Notes: generated from the sequence alone by a model not told the origin. DNA of 64,000 nucleotides from Methanosarcina barkeri str. Wiesmoor (GCF_000969985.1 NZ_CP009526.1:1240001-1304000); one strand, 5' to 3'. Counted from the stretch's first letter, positions 55,242 to 63,701 are shown. Made by a program: numbers and translations.

Positions 55242-55358
55242 ATGGAATACAAAATTGCAGATGACAGACGTTGTCCATTTTTGCTGAAATGTGATCCAAT
55301 AAAATATGCAGCATTATACTCGAAACTTCCGTATCTCATCTCTGCAAGGAAGAGCTGA
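55242..55358 (+). CDS. 38-residue small protein in the transporter operon
   Basis: ATG 55242, with GAGGA about eight bases upstream, opens a frame of 38 codons ending TGA at 55356-55358. The product is charged at the start, has two cysteines spaced by five residues (RRCPFLLKCDP) and ends in an aromatic/basic stretch (YSKLPYLISARKS). It starts 11 bases after the methyltransferase stop and ends 20 bases before the permease. I know no family. It could be a small accessory protein, a substrate peptide for the methyltransferase, or the worn-down end of a longer gene. Confidence 0.45.
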   Translation: MEYKIADDRRCPFLLKCDPIKYAALYSKLPYLISARKS

Positions 55359-55378
55359 AGTTTTCCAGAGGTAATGCA

Positions 55379-56329
55379 ATGCTAAATGAGTATTTCATCC
55401 GCCGGGCTCTGTATCTCATCCCGGTCCTCATATTTACCTCATTCATGAGTTTTTCACTCATCTACATCGCGCCGGGAGACCCAGCAGAAATTATGATGAC
55501 GAGTCCTTCTGGCGGATATGATGAAGCAGCTGTTGAAGCTTTCCGCGTAGCCCACGGTCTTGACCAGCCGTTTTACATCCAGTATCTGAACTGGCTCAAA
55601 GGCGCAGCTGTCGGAGATTTTGGCTACTCGTACATGAGCGAACAGCCGGTATTTGATACTGTTCTGACCGCATTCAAAAATACGCTGAAACTTTCCGTTC
55701 TCGCGCTTGCAATTGCTCTTGTTATCGCTGTCCCTCTCGGCGTAGTCTCAGCTCTGAAACATAACACCATTGTTGACGACGCCTGTCGCTTTGGCGCTCT
55801 TCTCGGAGTGTCCATTCCAAACTTCTGGCAGGCCTATCTGATGATAATTTTCTTCTCGGTAATCATTCACTGGCTCCCAGCATCCGGATTCGGACACGGG
55901 ACAGATATCAGCTACATGATTCTGCCGGCGGCTGTTCTTGGGACAGGGTCAGCGGCTGTAATGATGCGGATGATCCGTTCAAGCATGCTGGATGTCATGG
56001 GAAAGGAGTATATCCAGACCGCACGCGGAAAAGGGCTTTCTGAAAAAATCGTTGTCATCAGACACGCATTGAAAAATGCACTTGTTCCGGTTATTACGGT
56101 GGTTGGGCTGTCGATTGGTTTTCTCTTAAACGGCTCGGTTGTTGTTGAGACAATTTTCGGATGGTCGGGTATTGGAAATCTTGTGGTGAACTCAATTCTT
56201 TCCCACGATTATATGATGGTACAGGGCTCGGTGCTCTTTGTTGCAGTTATTTTCCTTCTGACCAATTTCTTTGTAGATCTGGTCTACGTTTGGGCAAACC
56301 CGGAGATACGCTATGATAGAACTTCTTAA
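55379..56329 (+). CDS. ABC transporter permease, DppB/NikB type
   Basis: A 316-residue inner-membrane permease with six helices. The start RRALYLIPVLIFTSFMSFSL and the extracytoplasmic loop are typical of the DppB/OppB class. The EAA-type coupling loop is QTARGKGLSEKIVVIRHALKNALVP. It forms a heterodimer with the next permease. ATG 55379 follows CAGAGGT. Its end overlaps the start of the next gene. Confidence 0.94.
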   Translation: MLNEYFIRRALYLIPVLIFTSFMSFSLIYIAPGDPAEIMMTSPSGGYDEAAVEAFRVAHGLDQPFYIQYLNWLKGAAVGDFGYSYMSEQPVFDTVLTAFKNTLKLSVLALAIALVIAVPLGVVSALKHNTIVDDACRFGALLGVSIPNFWQAYLMIIFFSVIIHWLPASGFGHGTDISYMILPAAVLGTGSAAVMMRMIRSSMLDVMGKEYIQTARGKGLSEKIVVIRHALKNALVPVITVVGLSIGFLLNGSVVVETIFGWSGIGNLVVNSILSHDYMMVQGSVLFVAVIFLLTNFFVDLVYVWANPEIRYDRTS

Positions 56330-57152
56330 AAATCGGCAGATCATTATCTCCCTGATAACTCTTGGCGTGCTTATTTTCATGGCCGTGTTTGCCGGTGTTT
56401 TAGCCCCTTATGACTACACGGAAAAGGACTTGCAAAACCGTCTGCTGCCTCCGTCTTCTGACCACCTGTTCGGAACCGATAACCTTGGCCGTGATATCCT
56501 GACAATGGTGATGTACGGTGCACGGACATCCCTTTTCGTTGGATTTGCGGTTGTCAGCATTTCGCTTGCAATAGGAATGACACTTGGCGTTCTGGCAGGG
56601 TATTACGGCGGGTGGCTGGATGAGATTATCATGAGGCTGACGGATAGTTTCCTTGCTTTTCCGTCGATGTTTCTGGCACTTGCAATTACCGCGTTTCTGG
56701 GACAGGGAATGGAAAACATGATGCTTGCTTTAATTGTTGTCGAGTGGACGGTGTTTGCAAGAGTTGCACGCGGTTCAACACTTGATGTCAAGACAAAAGG
56801 CTACGTTCAAGCATCCAGGTGGGTTGGTGCTTCAAACACTTATGTGATGATAAAGCATGTTCTTCCAAATATTATCTCCCCGGTTTTGATTATGGCATCG
56901 CTTGGAATCGGGAATGTAATTCTGGCAGCGGCCGGTTTAAGTTTCCTTGGGCTTGGGGTGCAGCCGTCAACACCGGAATGGGGTGCAATGCTGAATGCAG
57001 GCCGTACATATTTCACAACTGCTCCCTGGCTGATGCTTTTCCCGGGGCTTTTTATAATGATAACTGTTCTTGCATTCAACTACTTTGGCGACGGGTTGCG
57101 GGATGCACTTGACCAGAAGATGAAAAATATTGAACTTGAAGGGAGGTTCTGA
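56313..57152 (+). CDS. ABC transporter permease, DppC/NikC type
   Basis: A 279-residue permease. The family motif FGTDNLGRDILTMVMYGARTS and the coupling loop QASRWVGASNTYVMIKHVLPNI are present, as is the C-terminal YFGDGLRDALDQK. ATG 56313 lies inside the previous frame (17-base overlap) with a GGAGAT ribosome site, giving tight coupling. It pairs with the DppB-type subunit to form the channel. Confidence 0.95.
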   Translation: MIELLKNRQIIISLITLGVLIFMAVFAGVLAPYDYTEKDLQNRLLPPSSDHLFGTDNLGRDILTMVMYGARTSLFVGFAVVSISLAIGMTLGVLAGYYGGWLDEIIMRLTDSFLAFPSMFLALAITAFLGQGMENMMLALIVVEWTVFARVARGSTLDVKTKGYVQASRWVGASNTYVMIKHVLPNIISPVLIMASLGIGNVILAAAGLSFLGLGVQPSTPEWGAMLNAGRTYFTTAPWLMLFPGLFIMITVLAFNYFGDGLRDALDQKMKNIELEGRF

Positions 57153-57153
57153 T

Positions 57154-58092
57154 ATGCCTGATTTATTGCTGAAAGTATCCGGTATTTCTGTAGCAATCCC
57201 AACCGGGCAGGGAGCAGTTCATGCGGTTGATGATGCGACGTTTTCGATTAACAAACACGAGATATTTTCACTGATTGGGGAGTCAGGTAGCGGCAAGTCA
57301 ATTCTTGGCCAGGCAATAATGCAGCTGCTTCCTCCAAATGCGGTGTTTTCCGGGAAAGTGGAACTTGACGGCACGGAAATTTCAGCACTTTCCGAGAAGG
57401 AAATGCAGAAAGTCCGCGGCAAAATAGTTGCATCAATTGCCCAGAACCCATATCTTGCAATGAACCCCGGAATAAGGGTTGGCACGCAGATTGCAGAGCC
57501 GATGCGGGCACATCTTGGAATGAGCAAAGAAGATGCAAAGGCTAGAGCATGTCGGTCTCTGAAGTATTTTGATATCGTCCCTCCTGAAGTGAGGGAAAGA
57601 GAATACCCGTTTCAGTACAGTGGCGGAATGTTGCAAAGGGCAATGGTTGCAATGGGAACGGCTGCAAATCCTGAACTTATTATCGCTGATGAACCGACAA
57701 AAGGCATTGATGTACTTAAGAAGCGCAATATTGCAGCAATATTTCAGAAAGTTGCCTCGGACGGCTGTGCGTTTCTTTTAATTACGCATGATGTAGGTTT
57801 TGCCCGGGCGATGTCAGACAGAATTGCGGTAAACTACTGTGGGCAGATTATAGAGATTGCAGGAAAGGATGCGTTTTTTAAAGATCCTCTGCACCCGTAT
57901 TCAAAAGCGCTTCTGGACGCAGTGCCTGAGCGCGGAATGCACCCGATCCCGGGCTCGTCGCCTTCGATGATTGAGGTGCCGGAAGGTTGCAGGTTTCATC
58001 CGCGGTGCCCGCACAAAACGGATAGGTGCCTGAAGGAACCGCCAATTGTGGAGCTTGAGGGCAGATCTGTGAGGTGCTGGCTTTATGCTTAA
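57154..58092 (+). CDS. ABC transporter ATPase, DppD/NikD type
   Basis: A 312-residue ATPase. Walker A GESGSGKS (about 40), signature YSGGMLQR, Walker B LIIADEPT and the switch histidine in LLITHDVG are intact. The C-terminal oligopeptide-transport extension has three cysteines in EGCRFHPRCPHKTDRC, and RCW near the end. In some peptide importers these cysteines bind an iron-sulfur cluster. ATG 57154 follows GGGAGGT; the upstream in-frame ATG is within the previous gene and is rejected. Confidence 0.95.
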   Translation: MPDLLLKVSGISVAIPTGQGAVHAVDDATFSINKHEIFSLIGESGSGKSILGQAIMQLLPPNAVFSGKVELDGTEISALSEKEMQKVRGKIVASIAQNPYLAMNPGIRVGTQIAEPMRAHLGMSKEDAKARACRSLKYFDIVPPEVREREYPFQYSGGMLQRAMVAMGTAANPELIIADEPTKGIDVLKKRNIAAIFQKVASDGCAFLLITHDVGFARAMSDRIAVNYCGQIIEIAGKDAFFKDPLHPYSKALLDAVPERGMHPIPGSSPSMIEVPEGCRFHPRCPHKTDRCLKEPPIVELEGRSVRCWLYA

Positions 58093-59002
58093 AGCAGAGA
58101 ACCTGCATTACGTTTACAAATCAGGACTGATTAAAATTGCCAAAAAAACAGCCGTCGACGGCGTTAACCTTGAGATCTTTCCGGGTGAAACGGTAGCTAT
58201 TGTCGGGGAGTCAGGGTGCGGAAAGTCAACGCTTGCAAAGATGCTTGTCCAGCAACTTGACCCGGTTTCTGGGGAAGTGTTTTTCGATGGGACGAAACTG
58301 ACTGGAATGAGCTGGAAAAATCTCCGGAAGTTCATGGGAAAAATCCAGCTGATTCCCCAGAACCCAGATGATGTGGTTGATCCGAGATGGACGGTTGAAC
58401 GGTCGGTTGCCGAGCCATTAGTGATTTGCGGAGTTTTTTCTAAAGAGGAGATTTCGGAAAATGTAGATGACCTGTTTGCAGAGGTAGGGCTTTCTGCGGA
58501 GCACAAGACCCGATACCCACATGAGCTGTCAGGAGGGGAACTGCAAAGGGTAGTAATCGCCAGGGCGCTTGCTCTGAAGCCTGAGTTGCTGGTCTGTGAC
58601 GAAGCGACCTCGATGCTTGATGTGTCGGTGCAGGCTTTTATTGTGACGATGCTCAAAGAGATTCAGAAAAGACGCGGTCTTAGTTTGGTGTTTATTACGC
58701 ACGACCTGGAGGCAGCGAAGGCTGTTTCGGACCGATTACTGGTGATGTATGCAGGTGAGATTGTGGAGGAGGGGAAGGATGTGTTTGACCGGCCTCTACA
58801 TCCTTATACGCGTGCTCTTCTGGATGCAGCAAGGTATATGTCGCTTGAAGTTGTGGTGCCGGAAGAGGTTGGAGAGCTGCCTGATGGTTTTTCAGGCTGT
58901 TCCTACTACAGATTGTGCCGGGAGAAAACGGACGCGTGTAAAGAGCCGCAGAAACTACAGAATGTTTCGGGGAGATTGGTGAGGTGCTGGAAATCAAAGT
59001 GA
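58085..59002 (+). CDS. ABC transporter ATPase, DppF/NikE type
   Basis: A 305-residue ATPase, partner of the preceding one. Walker A GESGCGKST, signature LSGGELQR, Walker B LLVCDEATSMLD and FITHDLEA are intact. The C-terminal extension again has the Cys set (GCSYYRLCREKTDACKEP, and RCWKSK). ATG 58085 overlaps the previous stop by eight bases and has GAGGTG before it. It closes the importer operon. Confidence 0.95.
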   Translation: MLKAENLHYVYKSGLIKIAKKTAVDGVNLEIFPGETVAIVGESGCGKSTLAKMLVQQLDPVSGEVFFDGTKLTGMSWKNLRKFMGKIQLIPQNPDDVVDPRWTVERSVAEPLVICGVFSKEEISENVDDLFAEVGLSAEHKTRYPHELSGGELQRVVIARALALKPELLVCDEATSMLDVSVQAFIVTMLKEIQKRRGLSLVFITHDLEAAKAVSDRLLVMYAGEIVEEGKDVFDRPLHPYTRALLDAARYMSLEVVVPEEVGELPDGFSGCSYYRLCREKTDACKEPQKLQNVSGRLVRCWKSK

Positions 59003-59467
59003 ATCCAAACAATTAATCTGGAAAATACTACGGAAACTTTGCGTAACTGTAGTAGCTGGAGATACCTGACAGTCCTGCCTGAAGGGTGCAAAAGTTCGCA
59101 TTCGACTGCTTCCATCATTCGATTGTTTCCATCATTCAGTTGCTTCCTTTGCCCGGATCTGAAATTCGCAGGAAAGAATCAGGAAAATTCCGAAATACAA
59201 GACTGAAAAACCGAGAAATTAAGAATGGATTCGTCGAAAGAGCATCTTAAACTAACGCACTTTGAAAAATTTAATATAATAAATTTAAAGGTATTGTTAG
59301 AGAAAGTCATTGTTAGAGAATTCTACAGCTTTTCTGTATTACAAATAGCTTTTCTGTATTACAAATAGCTTTTCTGTATTACAAATAGCTTTTCTGTATT
59401 ACAAATACCAAATTATTAGATCCAGGCTTACAGGCGTCTAAAAAGTCTTCTTAAAATTAAAAATATC
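59003..59467. other. intergenic region between convergent units
   Basis: About 460 bases with no gene. It contains short attcgattgtttcc-type repeats near 59100-59145 and the 20-bp array listed separately. Confidence 0.5.
59327..59406. repeat. 20-bp tandem repeat, four identical units
   Basis: Four perfect copies of agcttttctgtattacaaat start at 59327, 59347, 59367 and 59387. Perfect identity suggests recent expansion. Confidence 0.97.
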
Positions 59468-59866
59468 TTACTTTAGCAGTTTTAACGCATCTCTGCAAGC
59501 TGCTACCGCAGGTGCCCCTGAGGTTATGAATATGACATCCATAACTTCCATTATTTCTTCTTTGGTGGCTCCATTCTTGAGTGCACTCTGCATCTGCACA
59601 ACCGTACACCTTTCACACTGCTTGGATGCAACAACAGCAAGCGCGATAAGGATTTTCACCTTTGCAGGTAGAGCGCCGTCCGACAGTAGTTTTTTGTCGC
59701 ATCTGCTATATTTTTTAAGGGATTCACTGTCAAGTTCTCCAAGGATCTCAAGAATGTGCGGGGTAAAACCCAGTTTCTCGCTCATACTTTTCAGTAACTC
59801 TTCGTGTTCAAACTCTCCGTGCTCTTCGTGATGTCTTTCATGACTTCCTTCCCCATGTTCTCCCAT
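59468..59866 (-). CDS. AhpD-like / carboxymuconolactone decarboxylase family protein
   Basis: A 132-residue protein of the CMD/AhpD fold. The [24 protein letters not shown] segment has the CxxC redox pair, but the histidine usually found a few residues later is replaced by Gln. The N-terminal 25 residues are rich in His and Glu (several HH/HEEH patterns) and may bind metal. Relatives act as thiol peroxidase partners or decarboxylases, so a redox role is more likely than true decarboxylation. ATG 59866 follows GGGGGT. Confidence 0.88.
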   Translation of the reverse strand: MGEHGEGSHERHHEEHGEFEHEELLKSMSEKLGFTPHILEILGELDSESLKKYSRCDKKLLSDGALPAKVKILIALAVVASKQCERCTVVQMQSALKNGATKEEIMEVMDVIFITSGAPAVAACRDALKLLK

Positions 59867-59977
59867 GGTTGTTAACCCCCACTATAGTTCAACTGATTAT
59901 TTGTATATTAGTATAATATTATCTGTATATATGTTATTTATCTATTCCTGAGAATTCGTAGTCTCTAACTTAAACAC

Positions 59978-60200
59978 TTATTTTATAACCACGGAAGCAC
60001 GGAAAGTACGGAAGAATTGTGCCCCTATTTCCTTTACCATTTCCTTTATCATTCTCTTTATCAATTTCCTCTATTCTGTGTTTTCTGCGATTTCCGTGGT
60101 TGATTTTTCACTTCATACTTCCGTTACTATTTTCTTTATCATTTCCCTTACCATTTCCTTTATTCTGTATTTTTCGCGATTTCTGTGGCTGATTTTTTTA
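59978..60200. repeat. degenerate inverted and direct repeats of ccacggaa type
   Basis: The segment aaccacggaagcacggaaag (59978 on) is mirrored by ttctgcgatttccgtggtt near 60085-60104 and again by a diverged copy near 60170-60195. Between them runs a pyrimidine-rich tttcctttaccatttcc-type direct repeat. It looks like a palindromic repetitive element rather than coding DNA. Confidence 0.6.
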
Positions 60201-60243
60201 CTTCAGATTGGTGAAGATATTTTGGTCCTCGACTACAGAAAAC

Positions 60244-61065
60244 TTACCTTTCAGCAGCTTTTTCAAGATCAAACTCTTCTCCCCCATTCCAGAGGAGTTC
60301 GAATTCTTTACCCAAATTTTTTGCAAGCCCCGCATCCCAGATTTTCACAACCGAAAGGACGCGGTCATTGTCCAGGGGGTGGAGCTGAAATAGCACCACA
60401 ATACTGTCATCAACAATACCGAAATAGGAATTAAAGTTCTGAACAAGCCTTACTTCTATACCTTTTTTGAATTTACCGAGACTATCTTCTCCCAGCAGTG
60501 AAAGCATAGAAGAAATAGCTGTAAAACGATGAGATCCTAGCAGCTTTATTTTAACCCCGCGGTCAATAGCTTTTGATATTTCAGGCAGCAGGCTAGAAAT
60601 GACAGGCATTCCGAAGGTAGGAGGAATTATATATATGGACTTTTTTACTTCTCCATAGATGGAAACGGCAAACTTCCTTATTTCGGACTCGGTTATAGCA
60701 GTCGTCCAGAAGACCTCGTCTTTTCGTTTCTGAACCGGTATAGTTTTCAGAACCTGTTTTGCTTCTTCAACAAAGCTCTTTAAGACCTTTATTTCTTTTT
60801 CAAACTCGGATGTTCGCTTTTCAAAAAAGAGATCTAATGCTATTTCAGGATCAACCGCCCTGAACTTTTTAGGTCTTGAAGTCTGGATTTCTACAAAACC
60901 TTTTCTTGCCAGCGATTCAAGAACGGTATATATCTTTCCATAGGGTACGTCAGCGTCCCTGCCGATGTGATTTGCTCCGGAGATCCCGAGTTTCAAGAGA
61001 GAAAGATATGTAGCTGCTTCATAAGCATTCAGCCCTATGTCCTGAAGAAGCCTTTTCTTTTGCAT
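60244..61065 (-). CDS. TrmB family transcriptional regulator
   Basis: A 273-residue regulator. The N-terminal winged helix (GLNAYEAATYLSLLKLG, then GRDADVPYGKIYTVLESLARKGFVE) is that of archaeal TrmB proteins. A coiled coil (about 85-120) follows, and then a phospholipase D-like effector domain (about 125-265). TrmB proteins bind palindromic operators and respond to sugars or other small molecules. ATG 61065 has no strong ribosome site. The upstream region, shared with the divergent hemerythrin gene, contains an iteron array that may be its operator. Confidence 0.9.
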   Translation of the reverse strand: MQKKRLLQDIGLNAYEAATYLSLLKLGISGANHIGRDADVPYGKIYTVLESLARKGFVEIQTSRPKKFRAVDPEIALDLFFEKRTSEFEKEIKVLKSFVEEAKQVLKTIPVQKRKDEVFWTTAITESEIRKFAVSIYGEVKKSIYIIPPTFGMPVISSLLPEISKAIDRGVKIKLLGSHRFTAISSMLSLLGEDSLGKFKKGIEVRLVQNFNSYFGIVDDSIVVLFQLHPLDNDRVLSVVKIWDAGLAKNLGKEFELLWNGGEEFDLEKAAER

Positions 61066-61175
61066 AGGTAATTCAACAATTTAGAATTTAAAAATATTCC
61101 TAAAAAACTTTAATTCAGAAATGTGCACATCTCATAAAAGGTAATGTAGCGTTACTATTTGTATTTTTTCAAGTA

Positions 61176-61291
61176 ATATCAACTTATTATTGATATCAAC
61201 TTATTATTGATATAAGCTTACATTGATATAAGCTTATCATTGATATAAGCTTACATTGATATAAGCTTATCATTGATATAAGCTTATTATT
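61176..61291. repeat. palindromic iteron array between TrmB and hemerythrin genes
   Basis: About seven units of 16-17 bases run from 61176. Two are atatcaacttattattg and the later ones are atataagctta(tc/c)attg. The later units centre on the palindrome ataagcttat. The array lies in the divergent intergenic region, 110-225 bases from the TrmB start and 150-270 bases from the hemerythrin start. Confidence 0.9.
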
Positions 61292-61444
61292 AATTGACCA
61301 CACTATTATTGTTGGGTATTGAAATTGTTTTCTAAATAGAGTTTTCAGGTTTTGTTCTTAGGCAAGGTTGCTTTCTTAGGCAAGATTGCTATATTTGTAG
61401 AATAAAAAGATTGACATTATTTTCAAGAGGTAATGGGGGGTATT

Positions 61445-62002
61445 ATGAAACCGACAGATTACTTAAGAGAGGAGCACAGGATTATCAAACAAGTAATGCT
61501 GCCAGTACTTGACGGAATATGTATGGAAATAGAATCTGGGAGAAGTGTTGAACAGAATAACCTTGAAGGGCTCATAGTATTCGTGAAAGAATTCATTGAA
61601 GACTCTCACTATAAAAAAGAAGAAACTTATCTTTTCCCGGAAATTGAAAAAGCAGGAGTTTTGGGGGCAGAAGAACTGATAACTTCCCTTAAAAAAGAAC
61701 ATGACGAGGAAAGGCAATATATTAATGAAATTAATAAAGTAGTTTTCGAGGAAGAAGAAAAAAGGGAACTCCCTGCTATAGTTGAATACTCAAGATCCTA
61801 TATGCGACTTTTGACTCTGCATATTGACAAGGAGGAGAATGAGCTTTTCCCGATGGCTGATACCTATCTCTCACCGCCTGTCCAGAAAGATTTGCTTAAG
61901 TCTTTTGAAGATATGGATACCGGAATAATAGGCTCTGAAAGACACGAGGAACTCAAAATGTGGCTAGACACTGTAGGAAAGACTTATGTAAAACCAGAAT
62001 AA
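61445..62002 (+). CDS. hemerythrin-like (HHE) domain protein
   Basis: A 185-residue four-helix protein. Iron-binding residues of the HHE type are seen in REEHRIIKQ, DSHYKKEETYLFPEIE, KKEHDEER and LTLHIDKEENELFPMAD. Such proteins bind a di-iron centre and sense or carry O2 or NO, or store iron, in the cytoplasm. ATG 61445 follows GGGGGGT, so the four-codon extension is rejected. The gene is divergent from the TrmB regulator, and a broken ferredoxin gene lies convergently after it. Confidence 0.92.
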   Translation: MKPTDYLREEHRIIKQVMLPVLDGICMEIESGRSVEQNNLEGLIVFVKEFIEDSHYKKEETYLFPEIEKAGVLGAEELITSLKKEHDEERQYINEINKVVFEEEEKRELPAIVEYSRSYMRLLTLHIDKEENELFPMADTYLSPPVQKDLLKSFEDMDTGIIGSERHEELKMWLDTVGKTYVKPE

Positions 62003-62069
62003 TCACTCGAGTTCTGCAAACCTACAAGCCTTTTCAAAAAAGGCTTGACTGACTATTTTTTCTGAAAAA

Positions 62070-62113
62070 GTTTGATCAAGAACCAGTTTAATCAAGAACC
62101 AGTTTGATCAAGG
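62070..62113. repeat. 16-bp tandem repeat, nearly three units
   Basis: Units of gtttgatcaagaacca begin at 62070, 62086 and 62102; the third is incomplete. They overlap the 3' end of the ferredoxin pseudogene. Confidence 0.9.
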
Positions 62114-62311
62114 GAGGACGGGAGCCCTTGACTGAGATTGCGCCTTCGGGGCAGATACCAAGGCAGAAACCCATACCACCCAGAGTTTCTCGGATAAGAC
62201 CTTTGCTTTTCAGTTAATGATTTTAATAGCACCTTCGGCGCAGGGTGCAACATATTTTCCGCATCCTGTGCATTTCTTTTCGTCAATTTTTACTATCATT
62301 CGTTTTACCAT
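62095..62311 (-). pseudogene. inactivated 4Fe-4S ferredoxin gene
   Basis: An ATG at 62311 with a strong GGGGGGT ribosome site encodes MVKRMIVKIDEKKCTGCGKY, then VAPCAEGAIKII, and stops at a TGA at codon 34. After a frameshift it continues with GMGFCLGICPEGAISVKG. The parent was a two-cluster ferredoxin. One ligand Cys has become Tyr (CGKY), and the second cluster has lost its first Cys region. An intact ribosome site with such damage implies recent loss. Confidence 0.85.
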
Positions 62312-62410
62312 TTAACCAACCCCCCACAATATATTCAAACCAAAAATATATTTTAATTGCACAAAATAAGTGAAATTTCAGCATAAAATGGCGTTGAGCA
62401 AGAGTTACAT

Positions 62411-62839
62411 TCAAAGGTCCGGCAAATATCCTTCCCTGTGCAGTATTTTCTTATAGTCGCCTATTAATTTGCACAGCTTGCGAGTATAATTTATAAAGTC
62501 CGTGCCTGTATCTCCTTTGAACAACAGCTTTTCAGCTTTTTCTAGAAGATCGGGATAAACAAGTACCAGCTCTTCTTTTGTGTGTAGGAACAGAGCTGAA
62601 AAGTCCCTGTGGATGCTCATGCTTCTCTGAAGCAGTTCCATATCCAGAGTCTTTTCAGAGATATAGTCTTTGAACTTCGTGTAAGCATAAAAGTTTGCAA
62701 TATTATGGTTTAAGGAATTTAAAATCGAATACAGAATATTGTCCGTGTTTGGAAGGGGAATGTCACGAAGTTCAAGGTCCACACCTTCGTAATTTTCATC
62801 TTCTTCAATATTCCTGTCTCGAGTTATGTCGTTGCTCAT
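62411..62839 (-). CDS. hypothetical protein (142 aa), helical
   Basis: I do not recognise this protein. It begins with an acidic, disordered stretch (about 30 residues) followed by a mainly helical domain containing NSLNHNIANFYAYTKFKDYI and MSIHRDFSALFLHTKEELVLVYPDL. It has one Cys, no signal and no membrane segment. ATG 62839 has GGGT about nine bases upstream. It stands between two pseudogenes, but its own frame is undamaged and the composition is normal. Confidence 0.7.
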   Translation of the reverse strand: MSNDITRDRNIEEDENYEGVDLELRDIPLPNTDNILYSILNSLNHNIANFYAYTKFKDYISEKTLDMELLQRSMSIHRDFSALFLHTKEELVLVYPDLLEKAEKLLFKGDTGTDFINYTRKLCKLIGDYKKILHREGYLPDL

Positions 62840-62924
62840 TTTATTACCCTAGTTTATTCGTAAGTTATATTTTCATCATAGAATTTTAAATGCAAGAAAC
62901 ATAAAAATGACACCTTGCACCTGA

Positions 62925-63229
62925 TAAAGTTTAATCCTCGTTTCCAGGTGCAGGAACAATCCCTAGGTTGCATCAGACCAAGAAGATTAGCTTCACCCCA
63001 CAACTAATGAATCTTACTGTCCTTAATACGGAAAATCTCTATTCCAGTCATTGTTATCAGCTTGTCTGTAGCTGGCAAACCCATGAAACTACATCTGGTA
63101 CGCCACTAGCTGTAAAGCGTGATGTAATGGTATTATCTGAAATCATATCCTCAACTATAACATTCTTCCTTTAGAAGGGTCTTCTTTAGAGAATCGACGA
63201 AGTATTGCCTTGTTCTCTTCTGTAGACAT
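62925..63229 (-). pseudogene. degenerate SnoaL-like ester cyclase gene
   Basis: An ATG at 63229, with GAGGG before it, starts MSTEENKAILRRFSKEDPSKG and then fails. Later pieces in other frames read MGLPATDKLITMTGIEIFRI, KDSKIH-stop and LWGEANLLGLMQ. These match the conserved PPTGK...GIDI-R--DGKI-EHW--D-LGL-Q pattern of SnoaL-like polyketide/ester cyclases. The middle third appears deleted, and stops and frameshifts are present. Confidence 0.7.
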
Positions 63230-63307
63230 ATTTCCCTCATTTGCGCGTTTATCTGCTCAGCTTTTGATGTATTTCTTGCCTATAAATCTTTTTATCAAAA
63301 GTTTTTT

Positions 63308-63652
63308 TCAGTGATGAGTACCTTCCACAACCTGTATTCCTGCATCCTGAATCGTTTTTTTTATATTGTCAAGATTAGGGCACTTAGGATAAGTGTCTTC
63401 CATAAGCATACAGGAACTGAGGTGTACCGCATCCAGGTCATACTTCTTGAGGGCGTTTACCAGACGGTATACTCTCCTGCCCGAGCAGCCTCCACACGTG
63501 AAAAAGGCGATTATCTGAGTGTTTTCGTCGTAGGTCTCAAAGTGGGACTTTCTTTCATTGAAGGCCTTAAAGCATCCTACTCCCGGACAGGTTTCCGAGA
63601 CGATATCGCAGCGCACGACCGCTATTTTTGTAGGTTTTGCTTTTTCTTTCAT
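63308..63652 (-). CDS. CGGC domain protein
   Basis: A 114-residue CGGC-domain protein, a putative metal-binding family frequent in methanogens and other anaerobes. The defining FFTCGGCSGRRV motif is near the middle. Other conserved cysteines lie in VVRCDIVSETCPGVGCFKAF and SSCMLMEDTYPKCP. Function is not established; metal handling is presumed from the cysteines. ATG 63652 follows a gagg ribosome site. A cupin protein is encoded just upstream on the same strand (stop at about 63702), so the two may be an operon. Confidence 0.88.
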   Translation of the reverse strand: MKEKAKPTKIAVVRCDIVSETCPGVGCFKAFNERKSHFETYDENTQIIAFFTCGGCSGRRVYRLVNALKKYDLDAVHLSSCMLMEDTYPKCPNLDNIKKTIQDAGIQVVEGTHH

Positions 63653-63701
63653 TTATGCCTCGCTCTGAACCATTTTGACAGCCGTTCACATTTGCTTTAG
63701 C

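Noticed and set aside
61176-61291. Possible CRISPR or replication origin
   Set aside because: Units of 16-17 bp have no spacers, and no cdc6/orc1 gene is nearby; an operator is the simpler reading.
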